Shown here: positions 25,558 through 34,981 of the stretch, one piece after another
Layout of the letters: each line of letters opens with the position of its first letter
Position numbering within the stretch: position 1 is the first letter of the stretch
Position numbers and translations under genes: made by a program
DNA from: Sphingomonas sp.
GTDB lineage: Bacteria; Pseudomonadota; Alphaproteobacteria; Sphingomonadales; Sphingomonadaceae
Length of the DNA stretch: 58,420 bases
Assembly: GCA_025981625.1 (NCBI GenBank)
Contig: JAICXF010000004.1
Coordinates: 1 to 58,420, forward strand
Reading direction: 5' to 3'
Notes under the pieces: model-generated
The model's database searches: none
Told to the model about the DNA's origin: nothing
What the model saw: only the letters and a program-made list of their open reading frames with translations

Positions 25558-26691
25558 ATGCTCTCGACCGCTGCGATGCTCCCTGCCGACGCCGCCCACG
25601 CGACGCTCGCCGGTCGGATTTTGCTCGACGAGGGCCCGACGCCGGTACTGATCCGCGGCGGCGCCGTCGAGGATGTTTCGCGCAGCGCTCCGACGGTCGC
25701 CGATCTGATGGAGCTCGATGATCCGGCGAGCGTCAGCGGGAAGCGGCTTTTCTCGATCGATGAATTGCCGGTGGACCGTCTTTTGCCGCCGATCGACCTG
25801 CAGGTCGTGAAGGCCGCCGGAGTGACCTTCGCGATTTCGGCGATCGAGCGCGTCATCGAAGAGCGTGCGCGCGGCGATTATCGCCTCGCGGCGTCGCTTC
25901 GTGAAAAACTCGAAGAGCGCATCGGCGGCGGAATTCGGTCGGTGGTGCCCGGAAGCGATGGCGCGTCGCGGCTGAAGGAGGCGCTGATCGAGGAGAATCT
26001 CTGGTCGCAATACCTCGAGGTCGCGATCGGACCCGACGCGGAGATCTTCACCAAGACCGCGCCGCTCGCGAGCGTTGGAAGCGGCGCTAAAATCGGGGTT
26101 CGCTCGGATTCTACCTGGAACAATCCCGAACCCGAGGTCGTGCTGGTGGTCAGCAGTCACGGGAAGGTCCGCGGCGCCACGCTTGGCAACGACGTCAACC
26201 TTCGCGACTTCGAAGGTCGCAGCGCGCTGCTGCTGAGCAAGGCGAAGGACAATAACGCCTCCTGCGCGATCGGACCGTTCATCCGGCTGTTCGATGAGGG
26301 CTTTACGATGGACGACGTTCGCTCGGCCGAGGTCGATCTCGACATCAACGGCACCGACGGCTTCCAGCTTCGCGGCCATAGCCGGATGAGCGAAATCAGC
26401 CGCGATCCGGAGGAGCTCGTTCGCCAGGCGATGAGCGAGCACCATTATCCCGACGGGTTCGTGCTGTTCCTCGGCACCTTGTTCGCGCCGACTCAGGACC
26501 GCGATGAGGAGGGCCGCGGGTTCACCCACAAGATGGGCGACGAGGTGCGGATCTCGACGCCGAAGCTCGGCACGCTCGTCAACAGCGTGACGACCTCACG
26601 CGATGCACCGCCATGGACCTTTGGCGTGCGCGCGCTCATGCGCAATCTTGCGGAGCGGGGATTAGTGGCGGGGACCTTGGAGAAAGCCTGA
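25558..26691 (+). CDS. xylX: 2-keto-3-deoxy-D-xylonate dehydratase (fumarylacetoacetase family)
   Basis: The 377-residue product is a fumarylacetoacetate-hydrolase-fold enzyme: WNNPEPEVVLVVSSHGKVRGATLGNDVNLRDFEGRSALLL-type core (read in pieces), AKDNNASCAIGPFIRLFD, and TQDRDEEGRGFTHKMGDEV. This is the XylX type of the Weimberg pathway, which converts 2-keto-3-deoxy-D-xylonate to 2-oxoglutarate semialdehyde in the cytoplasm. The next genes encode XylA, XylB and XylC in the Caulobacter order, which makes the assignment strong. The first ATG is at 25558; one at 25576 is also possible. Its stop shares one base with the xylA start. Confidence 0.9.
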   Translation: MLSTAAMLPADAAHATLAGRILLDEGPTPVLIRGGAVEDVSRSAPTVADLMELDDPASVSGKRLFSIDELPVDRLLPPIDLQVVKAAGVTFAISAIERVIEERARGDYRLAASLREKLEERIGGGIRSVVPGSDGASRLKEALIEENLWSQYLEVAIGPDAEIFTKTAPLASVGSGAKIGVRSDSTWNNPEPEVVLVVSSHGKVRGATLGNDVNLRDFEGRSALLLSKAKDNNASCAIGPFIRLFDEGFTMDDVRSAEVDLDINGTDGFQLRGHSRMSEISRDPEELVRQAMSEHHYPDGFVLFLGTLFAPTQDRDEEGRGFTHKMGDEVRISTPKLGTLVNSVTTSRDAPPWTFGVRALMRNLAERGLVAGTLEKA

Positions 26692-28130
26692 TGTTCGATA
26701 CGCTCCATCATATCATCAACGGCGAAGCGGTGGGCGGCAACGCTGCCGGCGAGAGCCTCAACCCGTCAGATCTCGAGGACGTGGTCGCGCGTTATCCGAA
26801 GGGCGGCGCGGCCGAGGTCGATCAGGCGGTCAAAGCTGCTCGCGCGGCATTCCCCGGCTGGTCCGAAGCTTCGCCGGAAGTGCGCTCGGACGTGCTCGAC
26901 AAGGCCGGATCGCTGATCATGGCGCGGGCGAAGGAACTCGGCACCCTGCTGTCGCGCGAAGAAGGCAAGACGTTGCCCGAAGGCACGGGCGAAGTGATGC
27001 GCGCCGCGCGCATCTGCAAATATTTCGCCGGGGAGGCGCTTCGCCGCCATGGCCAGACCCTCGAGTCCACCCGGCCAGGCATCGATGCTCAAACGTATCG
27101 CGAGGCGGTCGGCGTGTTCGGCCTGATCACCCCGTGGAATTTCCCGATCGCCATCCCGGCGTGGAAGAGCGCGCCGGCGCTCGCGTTCGGCAATACGGTG
27201 GTCCTCAAACCGGCGACACCGACCCCGGCGATCGCGCACGCATTCGGCCAGATCCTGGTCGAGGCCGGCGCCCCTCCCGGCGTGTTCAACCTGGTCATCG
27301 GCGAAGGCGACGTCGGCCGCGCGATCGTCGGGCATCCGGGGATCGACGGTATTTCCTTCACCGGTTCGCAAAGCGTCGGAGCATCGGTCGCGGAGGGCGC
27401 GGCCAAGCGCCAGGCGCGCGTCCAGCTGGAGATGGGCGGGAAGAACCCGCTCGTCGTGCTCGACGACGCCGACCTCGACCGCGCGGTGATGTGCGCCATC
27501 GACGGCGCCTTCTTCGGCACCGGCCAGCGCTGCACCGCTTCCTCGCGCATCATCGTGACCGAAGGAATTCACGACCGCTTTGTCGAAGCATTGGCGGAGA
27601 AAGCGCGCTCGCTGCGCGTCGGCGACGCGCTCGATCCGCAGTCGCAGATCGGTCCGGCCGTGAGCGAGTCACAGCTCGAGCAGAACCTGCGCTATGTGAA
27701 GATCGCCAGGGACGACGGCGGCAAGGTTCTGACCGGCGGACCCGAGCCGCTGAAGCTCGACAAGCGCGGCTGGTACATGACGCCGACGGTCATTTCGGAC
27801 ACGCAGCCGCAGCATCGGATCAATTGCGAGGAAGTGTTCGGCCCGGTCGCAAGCACGGTCCGCGTGCGCGACTATGACGAGGCACTGGCGATCGCCAACC
27901 ACGGGCAGTTCGGCCTTTCGGCGGGGATCGTCACCAATTCGCTCAAATATGCCCGCCACTTCCGTCGCAACATTCGCGCGGGAATGGTGATGATCAACCT
28001 GCCGACCGCGGGCGTCGATTACCATGTGCCGTTCGGCGGCACGCGCAAGTCGAGCTATGGCGCGCGCGAGCAGGGCTTTGCCGCGATCGAATTCTACACC
28101 CTGACTAAAACCGCCTACATCTGGAGCTGA
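26691..28130 (+). CDS. xylA: 2-oxoglutarate semialdehyde dehydrogenase
   Basis: The 479-residue aldehyde dehydrogenase begins at the ATG at 26691, overlapping the xylX stop (TGATG). Landmarks: FGLITPWNFPIAIPAWK, FTGSQSVG, catalytic Glu in QLEMGGKNPLVV, catalytic Cys in GTGQRCTASS, and EEVFGPVAS. It belongs to the NAD(P)+-dependent semialdehyde dehydrogenase group and, by operon position, performs the last Weimberg step, 2-oxoglutarate semialdehyde to 2-oxoglutarate. The symbol follows Caulobacter usage; xylA also names xylose isomerase in other bacteria, which this is not. Confidence 0.92.
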   Translation: MFDTLHHIINGEAVGGNAAGESLNPSDLEDVVARYPKGGAAEVDQAVKAARAAFPGWSEASPEVRSDVLDKAGSLIMARAKELGTLLSREEGKTLPEGTGEVMRAARICKYFAGEALRRHGQTLESTRPGIDAQTYREAVGVFGLITPWNFPIAIPAWKSAPALAFGNTVVLKPATPTPAIAHAFGQILVEAGAPPGVFNLVIGEGDVGRAIVGHPGIDGISFTGSQSVGASVAEGAAKRQARVQLEMGGKNPLVVLDDADLDRAVMCAIDGAFFGTGQRCTASSRIIVTEGIHDRFVEALAEKARSLRVGDALDPQSQIGPAVSESQLEQNLRYVKIARDDGGKVLTGGPEPLKLDKRGWYMTPTVISDTQPQHRINCEEVFGPVASTVRVRDYDEALAIANHGQFGLSAGIVTNSLKYARHFRRNIRAGMVMINLPTAGVDYHVPFGGTRKSSYGAREQGFAAIEFYTLTKTAYIWS

Positions 28131-28134
28131 GCTA

Positions 28135-28896
28135 TTGTCCGAGGACGTGTCGCGCCCAAGTGCCGTTTATCCAAGCCTTAAGGGCAAACGCGTCCTCATC
28201 ACCGGCGGCGGCTCAGGCATCGGCGCGGGCATCGTGGACGCGTTCGCAGCGCAGGGATGCGATGTCGCGTTCATCGACATCAACGGATCGGATTCCGACG
28301 AGCTGGTCGAGCGCACCGGCGCGCGTTTCCTGCGCATCGACCTCACCGATACGGCGGCGACGCAGCAGGCGATCCGCGCGCTGATCGACGACGGCGGCCC
28401 CATCGACATCCTGGTCAACAACGCGGCCAATGACGACCGGCATTCAATCGACGAGGTCACCGAAAGCTATTGGGACGACCGGCTCAACGTGAACCTCAAG
28501 CATCAGTTCTTTTGCACGCAGGCGGTGTTGCCGGGAATGCGGCAGAAGGGCGGCGGAGTGATCATCAACATGGGGTCGATCAGCTGGCACCTGGGCTTGC
28601 CCGACCTCGTGCTCTACGAGACGTGCAAGGCAGCGATCGAGGGGCTTACACGCGCCCTCGCGCGCGAGCTCGGCCCCGACAACATTCGCGTCAACTGCGT
28701 CGTCCCCGGGAACGTCCGCACGCCTCGCCAGCTGAAATGGTACACCCCCGAGGGTGAAGCCGAGATCGTCAATTCGCAATGCCTCAACGGTCGGCTGGTG
28801 CCGCGCGACATTGCCGCGATGATCCTGTTCCTCGCGTCCGACGACGCCCGGCTGATGACCGGCCACGAATATTTCGTCGACGCGGGGTGGCGCTGA
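28135..28896 (+). CDS. xylB: NAD-dependent D-xylose 1-dehydrogenase (SDR)
   Basis: A short-chain dehydrogenase of 253 residues, very close by eye to Caulobacter XylB: YPSLKGKRVLITGGGSGIGAG (read with TGGGSGIG cofactor motif), NNAANDDRH, INMGSISWHLG, catalytic YETCK, ARELGPDNIRVNCVVPGN, WYTPEGEAEIV and a C-terminal TGHEYFVDAGWR. It oxidises D-xylose to D-xylonolactone. No ATG is available: TTG at 28135 has GGAG 9 bp upstream, while GTG at 28147 would give MSRPSAVYPSLKG, nearer in length to the Caulobacter protein. It starts 4 bp after xylA. Confidence 0.93.
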   Translation: MSEDVSRPSAVYPSLKGKRVLITGGGSGIGAGIVDAFAAQGCDVAFIDINGSDSDELVERTGARFLRIDLTDTAATQQAIRALIDDGGPIDILVNNAANDDRHSIDEVTESYWDDRLNVNLKHQFFCTQAVLPGMRQKGGGVIINMGSISWHLGLPDLVLYETCKAAIEGLTRALARELGPDNIRVNCVVPGNVRTPRQLKWYTPEGEAEIVNSQCLNGRLVPRDIAAMILFLASDDARLMTGHEYFVDAGWR

Positions 28897-28897
28897 G

Positions 28898-29770
28898 ATG
28901 AGCGAAGCGCCCTCGCCGGTTTGGCCGCTCGAGGCCGAGCTCGGCGAAGGGCCCGTATGGGTCGAACGCGACCGCGCCCTGTGGTTCGTGGACATCAAGA
29001 AGCAGCAGGTGCATCGCTACGATCCCGCCACTGCCGAGAAGCGCAGCTGGTCGTCCCCCGAGCAGGTCGGGTTTATCCTCCCGGCGGCTGGCGGGGGCTT
29101 CGTCGCGGGGCTGCAGTCGGGACTTTACCGGTTCGATGAGAACAGCGGCGCGTTCGACCTCATCGCCGAGGTCGAGCCGGACAAGCCCGACAATCGCCTG
29201 AATGATGGCGTGGTCGATCCGTCCGGCCGGCTGTGGTTCGGCACCATGGACAATAATGAGAAGCACAAGACCGGCGCTTTTTATTGTTTCGCGGATGGAC
29301 GGGTCACCCGCACGCCGCTCGACAATATTGAGATCACCAATGGTCCAGCGATCTCGCCCGACGGATCGCTGCTGTATTTCGTGAACACGCTGAAAGGCAC
29401 CATCGAGACCGCCGAAATTCGGGACGATGGATCACTCGGCGAGCGGCGCCCGTTCGTTCGGATCGATCCCAGGGAGGGCCATCCGGACGGTCCGACAATC
29501 GACGGCGAAGGCTGCCTGTGGATTTCGCTGTACGCTGGCTGGGAGACTCGCCGCTACTCGCCAGCAGGCGAGCTGCTCGACCGAGTTCGCTTCCCGGTCG
29601 CCAACATCACCAAGGTGGCGTTCGGCGGCGATGACCTCCTGACCGCCTATGCGACCACGGCGCGCCAGCTTCTGTCAGCCGAGGACATCGCGAAGCAGCC
29701 GCTGATCGGCGCCTTGTTCGAGTTCCGAGTTAATGTCCCGGGGGTGTCATGTCCGCTCGTTCGCTGCTGA
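28898..29770 (+). CDS. xylC: xylono-1,4-lactonase (SMP-30/gluconolactonase family)
   Basis: The 290-residue product is a six-bladed propeller of the SMP-30 family: metal ligand Glu in ELGEGPVW, DNRLNDGVVDPSGRLWFGTMD (Asn and Asp ligands), ITNGPAISPDGSLLYFV and GHPDGPTIDGEGCLW. It hydrolyses the xylonolactone made by XylB to D-xylonate. The ATG is one base after the xylB stop. Its last 22 bp overlap the start of the esterase gene in another frame. Confidence 0.91.
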   Translation: MSEAPSPVWPLEAELGEGPVWVERDRALWFVDIKKQQVHRYDPATAEKRSWSSPEQVGFILPAAGGGFVAGLQSGLYRFDENSGAFDLIAEVEPDKPDNRLNDGVVDPSGRLWFGTMDNNEKHKTGAFYCFADGRVTRTPLDNIEITNGPAISPDGSLLYFVNTLKGTIETAEIRDDGSLGERRPFVRIDPREGHPDGPTIDGEGCLWISLYAGWETRRYSPAGELLDRVRFPVANITKVAFGGDDLLTAYATTARQLLSAEDIAKQPLIGALFEFRVNVPGVSCPLVRC

Positions 29771-31647
29771 TTGTTTCGGCGCTACTCGCTTCTTCCGCCG
29801 CCGCAGCACCGACCATCGACCCGCAGTTCGGCAGTCATGCCGTCATTCAGCGCGACAAGCCGATCATCCTCAGCGGCACCGCCGTACCCGGCGAGAAGGT
29901 AGCGGTCGGGTTCGGCGGCCGGACGGAACAGGCAGTGGCAGGGAAAACCGGCGTGTGGCAGGCGAGCTTCGCGCCCCGGCCGGCCGGCGGTCCCCTGGAC
30001 ATTGCGCTCAACGGCGCCAGTGTCGCGGAGGACGTGATGATCGGCGACGTCTGGCTCTGCTCGGGCCAATCGAACATGGAATATCCGCTTCCCCGAGCGA
30101 TGGGATATGGGGAACCGCAGGCGGAGAGCGATCCGAACCTGAGGGTCGCCAAGGTCCCGCACCAGCTTGCCGTTGCTCCTCAGGCGGGCTTCGCCAAATC
30201 CTGGGACTGGAAGGTCGCGTCGCCGGATGTGAAGGACTTCTCCGCCGCCTGCTATTTCATGGTCCACGAGCTCCGGACTTCGGAGAAAGTGCCGATCGGC
30301 GCCATCGACGACTCCTGGGGCGGCACCCCGATCCGGGCGTGGATGGATGAAGCTGCAGTAAGCGCGAGCGGCGGAAGCACGGTCGCCAGCATCGTCGATG
30401 CCTACCGGCGCGACCCGTCCGCCGGCCTGCGGGCTTTCGGTTCCGAATGGGCTGCTTGGTGGCGATCGAAGACCGGCGACCAGCCCGGTAAAGAGCCGTG
30501 GAACGCCAGCGCAAGGCTGAGCTGGAAGGCCCTTCCTTCACTGGCATTCTGGGACAATTGGGGACCTGACTGGAAAAGCTGGATCGGCTCGGCCTGGGTG
30601 CGCAAGCGGGTTGCGCTTACTCCCAGCGAAGCTGCACAGCCCGCGACGTTGTCGCTGAGCGCGATCGACGACATGGACGAGACCTTCGTCAACGGCGTCA
30701 CAGTCGGCGGCAAAAACGATCCGGCAAACCCGCGCAGCTATCCAATCCCGCGCGGCATACTCAAAGCTGGCTCGAACGAGATCATGATCTTCGTCCGGAA
30801 TTCGTGGGGGCAAGGCGGGCTGGCGGGCCCGGCAGACAAGTTCGCTTTGACCTTCGCCGATGGACACTCGAAGCCGCTCACCACCGGATGCGAATATTCA
30901 CGGATCGCGGATTCGGTCGGCGAGCCGCCGATCGCTCCGTGGGACGGACCGTCAGGTGTTTCGACCATCTACAACGCGATGGTCGCACCGCTCGGCCCGC
31001 TACAGTTGAAGGGTGTCGCCTGGTACCAGGGCGAGGCGGACGTCGGAAAGCCCGGCTACGACCGGCGGCTGGCGGCGTGGATGGCGAACTGGCGGACCCA
31101 GTTTCGCGAGCCGAATTTGCCGTTCCTCATTGTCGGCCTGGCCGGCTGGGGCAAGCCGGTCTCGCATCCCGTCGAAAGCGGCTGGGCCAGCCTGATCAAC
31201 GAACAGCGCCTGGCGGTCGAGCATGATCCGCGAACGGCGCTCGCCAGTGCCATCGATCTTGGCAACCCGGTCGATATTCACCCATCCGACAAGCAGGAGG
31301 TCGGGCGAAGGCTCGCATTGGCGGCGCATCAGCTCGTCTACCGGGATGGGGGCACGATTGGCGCCCTGCCCCTTGCCGCGAGGCGGACCGGCGCTTCGGT
31401 CACCGTGGCCTTCAGCAAGCCGCTGCAAATCCTGAGCGGCGCCAATGCCAATGCGTTCGAGCTCTGTGGCGATGCGCCGGGATCATGCCGCTATGCGGAC
31501 GCGCGTGTGCAGGGGAACACGGTAGTCATTCCGACGAATGGACAACCCGCGAACCGGGTGCGCTACGCCTGGGCCGATTACCCGATCGTCAATCTCTACG
31601 ATCTCGACATGCTTCCGGCACCCGTCTTCGAGCTGCCGATTCAGTGA
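29749..31647 (+). CDS. SASA/CE20-like carbohydrate acetylesterase, secreted
   Basis: The 632-residue product has a signal peptide (SLLIVSALLASSAAAAP) and the sialate-O-acetylesterase-type SGNH fold: catalytic Ser in VWLCSGQSNMEY, GVAWYQGEADVG, and catalytic Asp-His in NPVDIHPSDKQEVGRR. A jelly-roll-like stretch (about residues 265-370, IGSAWVRKRVALTP to EIMIFVRNSWG) is inserted between catalytic motifs, as in the Xanthomonas xyloglucan acetylesterases classed as CE20. It probably removes O-acetyl groups from xyloglucan or xylan side sugars. It is last in the xylXABC operon and meets xylD tail to tail (7-bp overlap). CE20 is my best call; a generic SASA esterase is the fallback. Confidence 0.85.
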   Translation: MSARSLLIVSALLASSAAAAPTIDPQFGSHAVIQRDKPIILSGTAVPGEKVAVGFGGRTEQAVAGKTGVWQASFAPRPAGGPLDIALNGASVAEDVMIGDVWLCSGQSNMEYPLPRAMGYGEPQAESDPNLRVAKVPHQLAVAPQAGFAKSWDWKVASPDVKDFSAACYFMVHELRTSEKVPIGAIDDSWGGTPIRAWMDEAAVSASGGSTVASIVDAYRRDPSAGLRAFGSEWAAWWRSKTGDQPGKEPWNASARLSWKALPSLAFWDNWGPDWKSWIGSAWVRKRVALTPSEAAQPATLSLSAIDDMDETFVNGVTVGGKNDPANPRSYPIPRGILKAGSNEIMIFVRNSWGQGGLAGPADKFALTFADGHSKPLTTGCEYSRIADSVGEPPIAPWDGPSGVSTIYNAMVAPLGPLQLKGVAWYQGEADVGKPGYDRRLAAWMANWRTQFREPNLPFLIVGLAGWGKPVSHPVESGWASLINEQRLAVEHDPRTALASAIDLGNPVDIHPSDKQEVGRRLALAAHQLVYRDGGTIGALPLAARRTGASVTVAFSKPLQILSGANANAFELCGDAPGSCRYADARVQGNTVVIPTNGQPANRVRYAWADYPIVNLYDLDMLPAPVFELPIQ

Positions 31648-33422
31648 TTGTTGCGCGGCACCTTGTTCGACGTGCCGCGGTACTTGACCGCGAACTCGAG
31701 CACGCTGCCGGTCGATAGCTGACCGGTTTTCTCGCGGAAGAACTCTTCCCATGGCGTATTGCTTGCCGGCACAGGCGGGGCCGGCTCGGTCTTCCGCCGC
31801 GCGATCTCGTCATCGTCGACGAGGGCGTTGCAGGTCCCCGCATTGAGGTCGATCCGAATGATGTCGCCGGTGCGAAGCCACGCCAGCCCGCCGCCGGCGG
31901 CGCTTTCGGGTGAGGCGTTGAGGATCGAGGGACTGTCGGAGGTCCCCGACTGGCGGCCATCGCCGAGCGTCGGCAAACTCGTGATACCGCGCTGAAGGAG
32001 CGCGTCGGGCGGCTGCATGTTCACGACTTCGGCCGAGCCCGGCCAACCGAGCGGTCCCGATCCGCGGATCACGAGGATGCAATTCTCATCGATATTCAGC
32101 GACGGATCGTTGATGCGGTGGTGGTAATCGCCGGAGCCGTCGAACACGATCGCCCTTGCCTCGAATGTTCCTTCATGGCCCGGCCGGGACAGGTAGCGCT
32201 GCCGGAAATCGTCCCCGATCACGCTCGTCTTCATGATCGCGAAGTCGAACAGATTGCCCGAGAGCACCAGGAAACCAGCGCGCTCCTTCAACGGCGCGTC
32301 ATAGGGATAGATGACCTCGCGGTCAGTGGATTCGCGGCCTTCGAGATTCTCGGCTTGGGTGCGTCCGGTGCAGGTGAGCGCGGACCCGTCGAGCTTGCCC
32401 GCCTGCAGCAGCTCCCACATCACCGCGGGCACGCCGCCCGCGCGATGGAACCGCTCGCTTAGAAACTCGCCCGCCGGCTGCATGTTGACGAGCAGCGGGA
32501 TGTCATAGCCGTGCTCCATCCACTCCTGGGTGCCGAGATCAATGCCCGCGTGCCGCGCCATCGCGATGATGTGCGGCTGCGCGTTGGTCGATCCGCCAAT
32601 CGCGGCATTGAGACGGATCGCGTTGAGGAATGCTTCGCGGGTGAGGATCTTGGATGGGCGCAGGTCCTCGTACGCCATTTCGACGATGCGCCTGCCCGAG
32701 TTGTAGGCCATGTGCGATCGTTCACGGAACGGCGCCGGGATCATCGCCTGGCCCGGCAACGACATGCCCAGTGCCTCGCTGATCGAGTTCATCGTGGAGG
32801 CCGTGCCCATCGTGTTGCAATGACCCAGCGATGGCGCCGAATCAGTGGCGCGGCGGATGAACTCTTCTTCGTCGATCTTGCCCGCGCCGAGCAGCCGTCG
32901 CGATCGCCAGATCACCGTACCAGACCCGACCAGCTCGCCCTCGTGCCAGCCGTCGAGCATCGGTCCGCCGTTGAGGGTGATCGCCGGAATGTCGACCGTC
33001 GCCGCGGCCATGATCGAGGCCGGCGTCGTCTTGTCGCACCCGGTCGTCAGGACAACCGCATCGATCGGATAGCCGTTCAATATCTCGACCAGCCCGAGAT
33101 AGGCGAGGTTACGGTCGAGCGCGGCGGTGGGGCGACGGCAGTTCTCGAAGATCGGGTGCATCGGGAATTCCATCGGAATCCCGCCCGCATCGCGAATACC
33201 GGCCTTGATCCGCTCGACGAGCTTCAGGTGCACCCGATTGCATGCAGCAAGATCGGACCCTGATTGCGAGATGCCGATGATCGGCTTGCCGCCGCGCAGC
33301 TCCTCACGCGTGTAGCCCTCGGCGACATAGCGCTCGAGGTAGAGCGCCGTCATGTCGGGCCGTCCTGGCGCGTCGAACCATTCGCGCGAGCGGAAGGGGC
33401 GAGCGGGTTTTCGTGTCGTCAC
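31641..33422 (-). CDS. xylD: D-xylonate dehydratase (IlvD/Edd family)
   Basis: The 593-residue product has the cluster-binding and active-site motifs of IlvD/Edd dehydratases: IGISQSGSDLAACN, LTTGCDKTTPASIMAA, SLGHCNTMGTASTMNS and GGSTNAQPHIIA. Length and sequence match XylD, which dehydrates D-xylonate to 2-keto-3-deoxy-D-xylonate using an Fe-S cluster. The start is GTG at 33422 with AGGAGG about 9 bp upstream. It lies 18 bp after the sugar porter on the same strand, so the two form an operon separate from xylXABC; together they complete the Weimberg pathway. Confidence 0.92.
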   Translation of the reverse strand: MTTRKPARPFRSREWFDAPGRPDMTALYLERYVAEGYTREELRGGKPIIGISQSGSDLAACNRVHLKLVERIKAGIRDAGGIPMEFPMHPIFENCRRPTAALDRNLAYLGLVEILNGYPIDAVVLTTGCDKTTPASIMAAATVDIPAITLNGGPMLDGWHEGELVGSGTVIWRSRRLLGAGKIDEEEFIRRATDSAPSLGHCNTMGTASTMNSISEALGMSLPGQAMIPAPFRERSHMAYNSGRRIVEMAYEDLRPSKILTREAFLNAIRLNAAIGGSTNAQPHIIAMARHAGIDLGTQEWMEHGYDIPLLVNMQPAGEFLSERFHRAGGVPAVMWELLQAGKLDGSALTCTGRTQAENLEGRESTDREVIYPYDAPLKERAGFLVLSGNLFDFAIMKTSVIGDDFRQRYLSRPGHEGTFEARAIVFDGSGDYHHRINDPSLNIDENCILVIRGSGPLGWPGSAEVVNMQPPDALLQRGITSLPTLGDGRQSGTSDSPSILNASPESAAGGGLAWLRTGDIIRIDLNAGTCNALVDDDEIARRKTEPAPPVPASNTPWEEFFREKTGQLSTGSVLEFAVKYRGTSNKVPRNNH

Positions 33423-33440
33423 CGTGCTCGCCCTCCTGCG

Positions 33441-34883
33441 TCAGCCTTCCATTTGCTCGAGCTCTTTGCCGCGGGTCTCGTGCACCAGCCATGCGACCAG
33501 GAAGAAGCTGATTACCGCGCAAACGGCGTAGAAGGTGTAGCTCGCCGGGAGTCCCCATCCCACGGCCATGATGGGAAAGGTGAAGGTGATCACGAAATTG
33601 GCGAACCACTGAAAGAAGCCAGAGACCGCGAGTGCCGATCCGCGAATCTGGTTCGGGAACATCTCGCCAAGCATCACCCACATGACCGGGCCCCAACTCA
33701 CGTTGAAGAAGATCACGTACAGGTTGGCTGCCACGACGGCGATCGTGCCCAGATTTTTCGACAGAATAATCTTGGTCGAGTCAGTCGGGTCAATCGAGGC
33801 GTGGCTGAAGGCGTACACCATGACAAAAAGGGTCACAGCCATGCCTGCCGAGCCGATCAGGAGCAGAGGTTTGCGGCCAATCTTGTCGATCACTGCAATG
33901 GTGATGAAGCACGCCGCGATGGACACGGCACCCGAGACGATGTTGATCAGAAGCCCCTGCTGTTCGGTAAAGCCCGCTAGCTTCCACAGGGTCGCGCCAT
34001 AATAAAAAATGACGTTGATGCCGACGAGCTGCTGGAACACCGCGAGCATGATCCCGACCCAGACGATGAACCGGATTCCGAGGAATCCTCGTGCAGCGCC
34101 GCGGCTCAGCACGTCGGAAAGCCGCGGACGATGGTCGGAAGCGAAGGTGGCGCGGATTTCCTCGAACTTCGGAGTCGCCGCGTCGCCGCCGAACAGGCTG
34201 GTCAGCACCGTGACCGCATCACTGTCACGCCCCCTGGAGACGAGGTAGCGCGGGCTCTCGGGAATGAAGAAGAGCGCGACGAGGAAGATCGCGGCCGGGA
34301 TCGCCTGCATCAGGAACATCCAGCGCCACGACTCCAGCCCAAGCCAGAATACAGCCGTCGAGACGCCTGCCCCCTTCGCGAGGAAATAATTGACCACGAA
34401 CGCAGCGGTCAGACCCGTGATGATCATGATCTGCTGGACGGTCGTGAGCCGCCCGCGGATGTTCGCGGGTGCGATTTCGGAGATGTAGGCCGGCGAAAGC
34501 ACGCTTGCCGCGCCGACTGCCATTCCGCCGCATATCCGGGCGATCAGAAAGATCAGATGCGATCCCGCGATGCCCTGAACGATCGCTCCGGCGAGGAACA
34601 GCGCCGCCGCGAGCATCATCGTGTTGCGGCGTCCGATCCAGTCGGCGAGACGGCCGGCGAAGAACGCGCCGATGAAGCAGCCAATCAGCAGCGACGCGAC
34701 GGTAAACCCAAGTCCGTTAGAGGGCGACCAGCTTCCGTCGATGAGGTGAAATGCCTGCTTCAGTCCTTCCTGCGTGCCGTTTACGGCGCCGCTGTCATAT
34801 CCGAACAGGAACCCGCCGATCGTCGCCACCGCAACGATCGCGCCGATAAACCCCATGTTCGCTCGCTGCGAACTTGTATCCAT
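33441..34883 (-). CDS. MFS sugar porter (XylE-like sugar:H+ symporter)
   Basis: The 480-residue membrane protein has about 12 hydrophobic helices and the sugar-porter signatures: GGFLFGYDSGAVNG in helix 1, RLADWIGRRN loop, PESPRYLVSRGR after helix 6, QQLVGINVIFYY in helix 7 and GRKPLL in the second half, ending VHETRGKELE. Operon with xylD makes D-xylose the likely substrate, imported across the inner membrane. The ATG at 34883 has GGGAGAGGG upstream. Operator E is 55 bp before the start. Confidence 0.92.
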   Translation of the reverse strand: MDTSSQRANMGFIGAIVAVATIGGFLFGYDSGAVNGTQEGLKQAFHLIDGSWSPSNGLGFTVASLLIGCFIGAFFAGRLADWIGRRNTMMLAAALFLAGAIVQGIAGSHLIFLIARICGGMAVGAASVLSPAYISEIAPANIRGRLTTVQQIMIITGLTAAFVVNYFLAKGAGVSTAVFWLGLESWRWMFLMQAIPAAIFLVALFFIPESPRYLVSRGRDSDAVTVLTSLFGGDAATPKFEEIRATFASDHRPRLSDVLSRGAARGFLGIRFIVWVGIMLAVFQQLVGINVIFYYGATLWKLAGFTEQQGLLINIVSGAVSIAACFITIAVIDKIGRKPLLLIGSAGMAVTLFVMVYAFSHASIDPTDSTKIILSKNLGTIAVVAANLYVIFFNVSWGPVMWVMLGEMFPNQIRGSALAVSGFFQWFANFVITFTFPIMAVGWGLPASYTFYAVCAVISFFLVAWLVHETRGKELEQMEG

Positions 34884-34938
34884 GGTGCACCCTCTCCCTG
34901 ATGCGAAACACGACTCGGCGTCGGCCTTGCCGCTTCGA

Positions 34939-34952
34939 TGTTAGCGTTAACG
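34939..34952. promoter_or_regulatory. LacI-type operator E (one-base variant core)
   Basis: TGTTAGCGTTAACG has one substitution in the core and one at the outer edge. It is upstream of the sugar porter-xylD operon (55 bp to ATG) and just past the stop of the LacI gene. On the minus strand TAACAT within and beside the site could serve as a -10. Confidence 0.65.
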
Positions 34953-34981
34953 TCGACTTTCGGAAGCGCAATGCACTGCTG

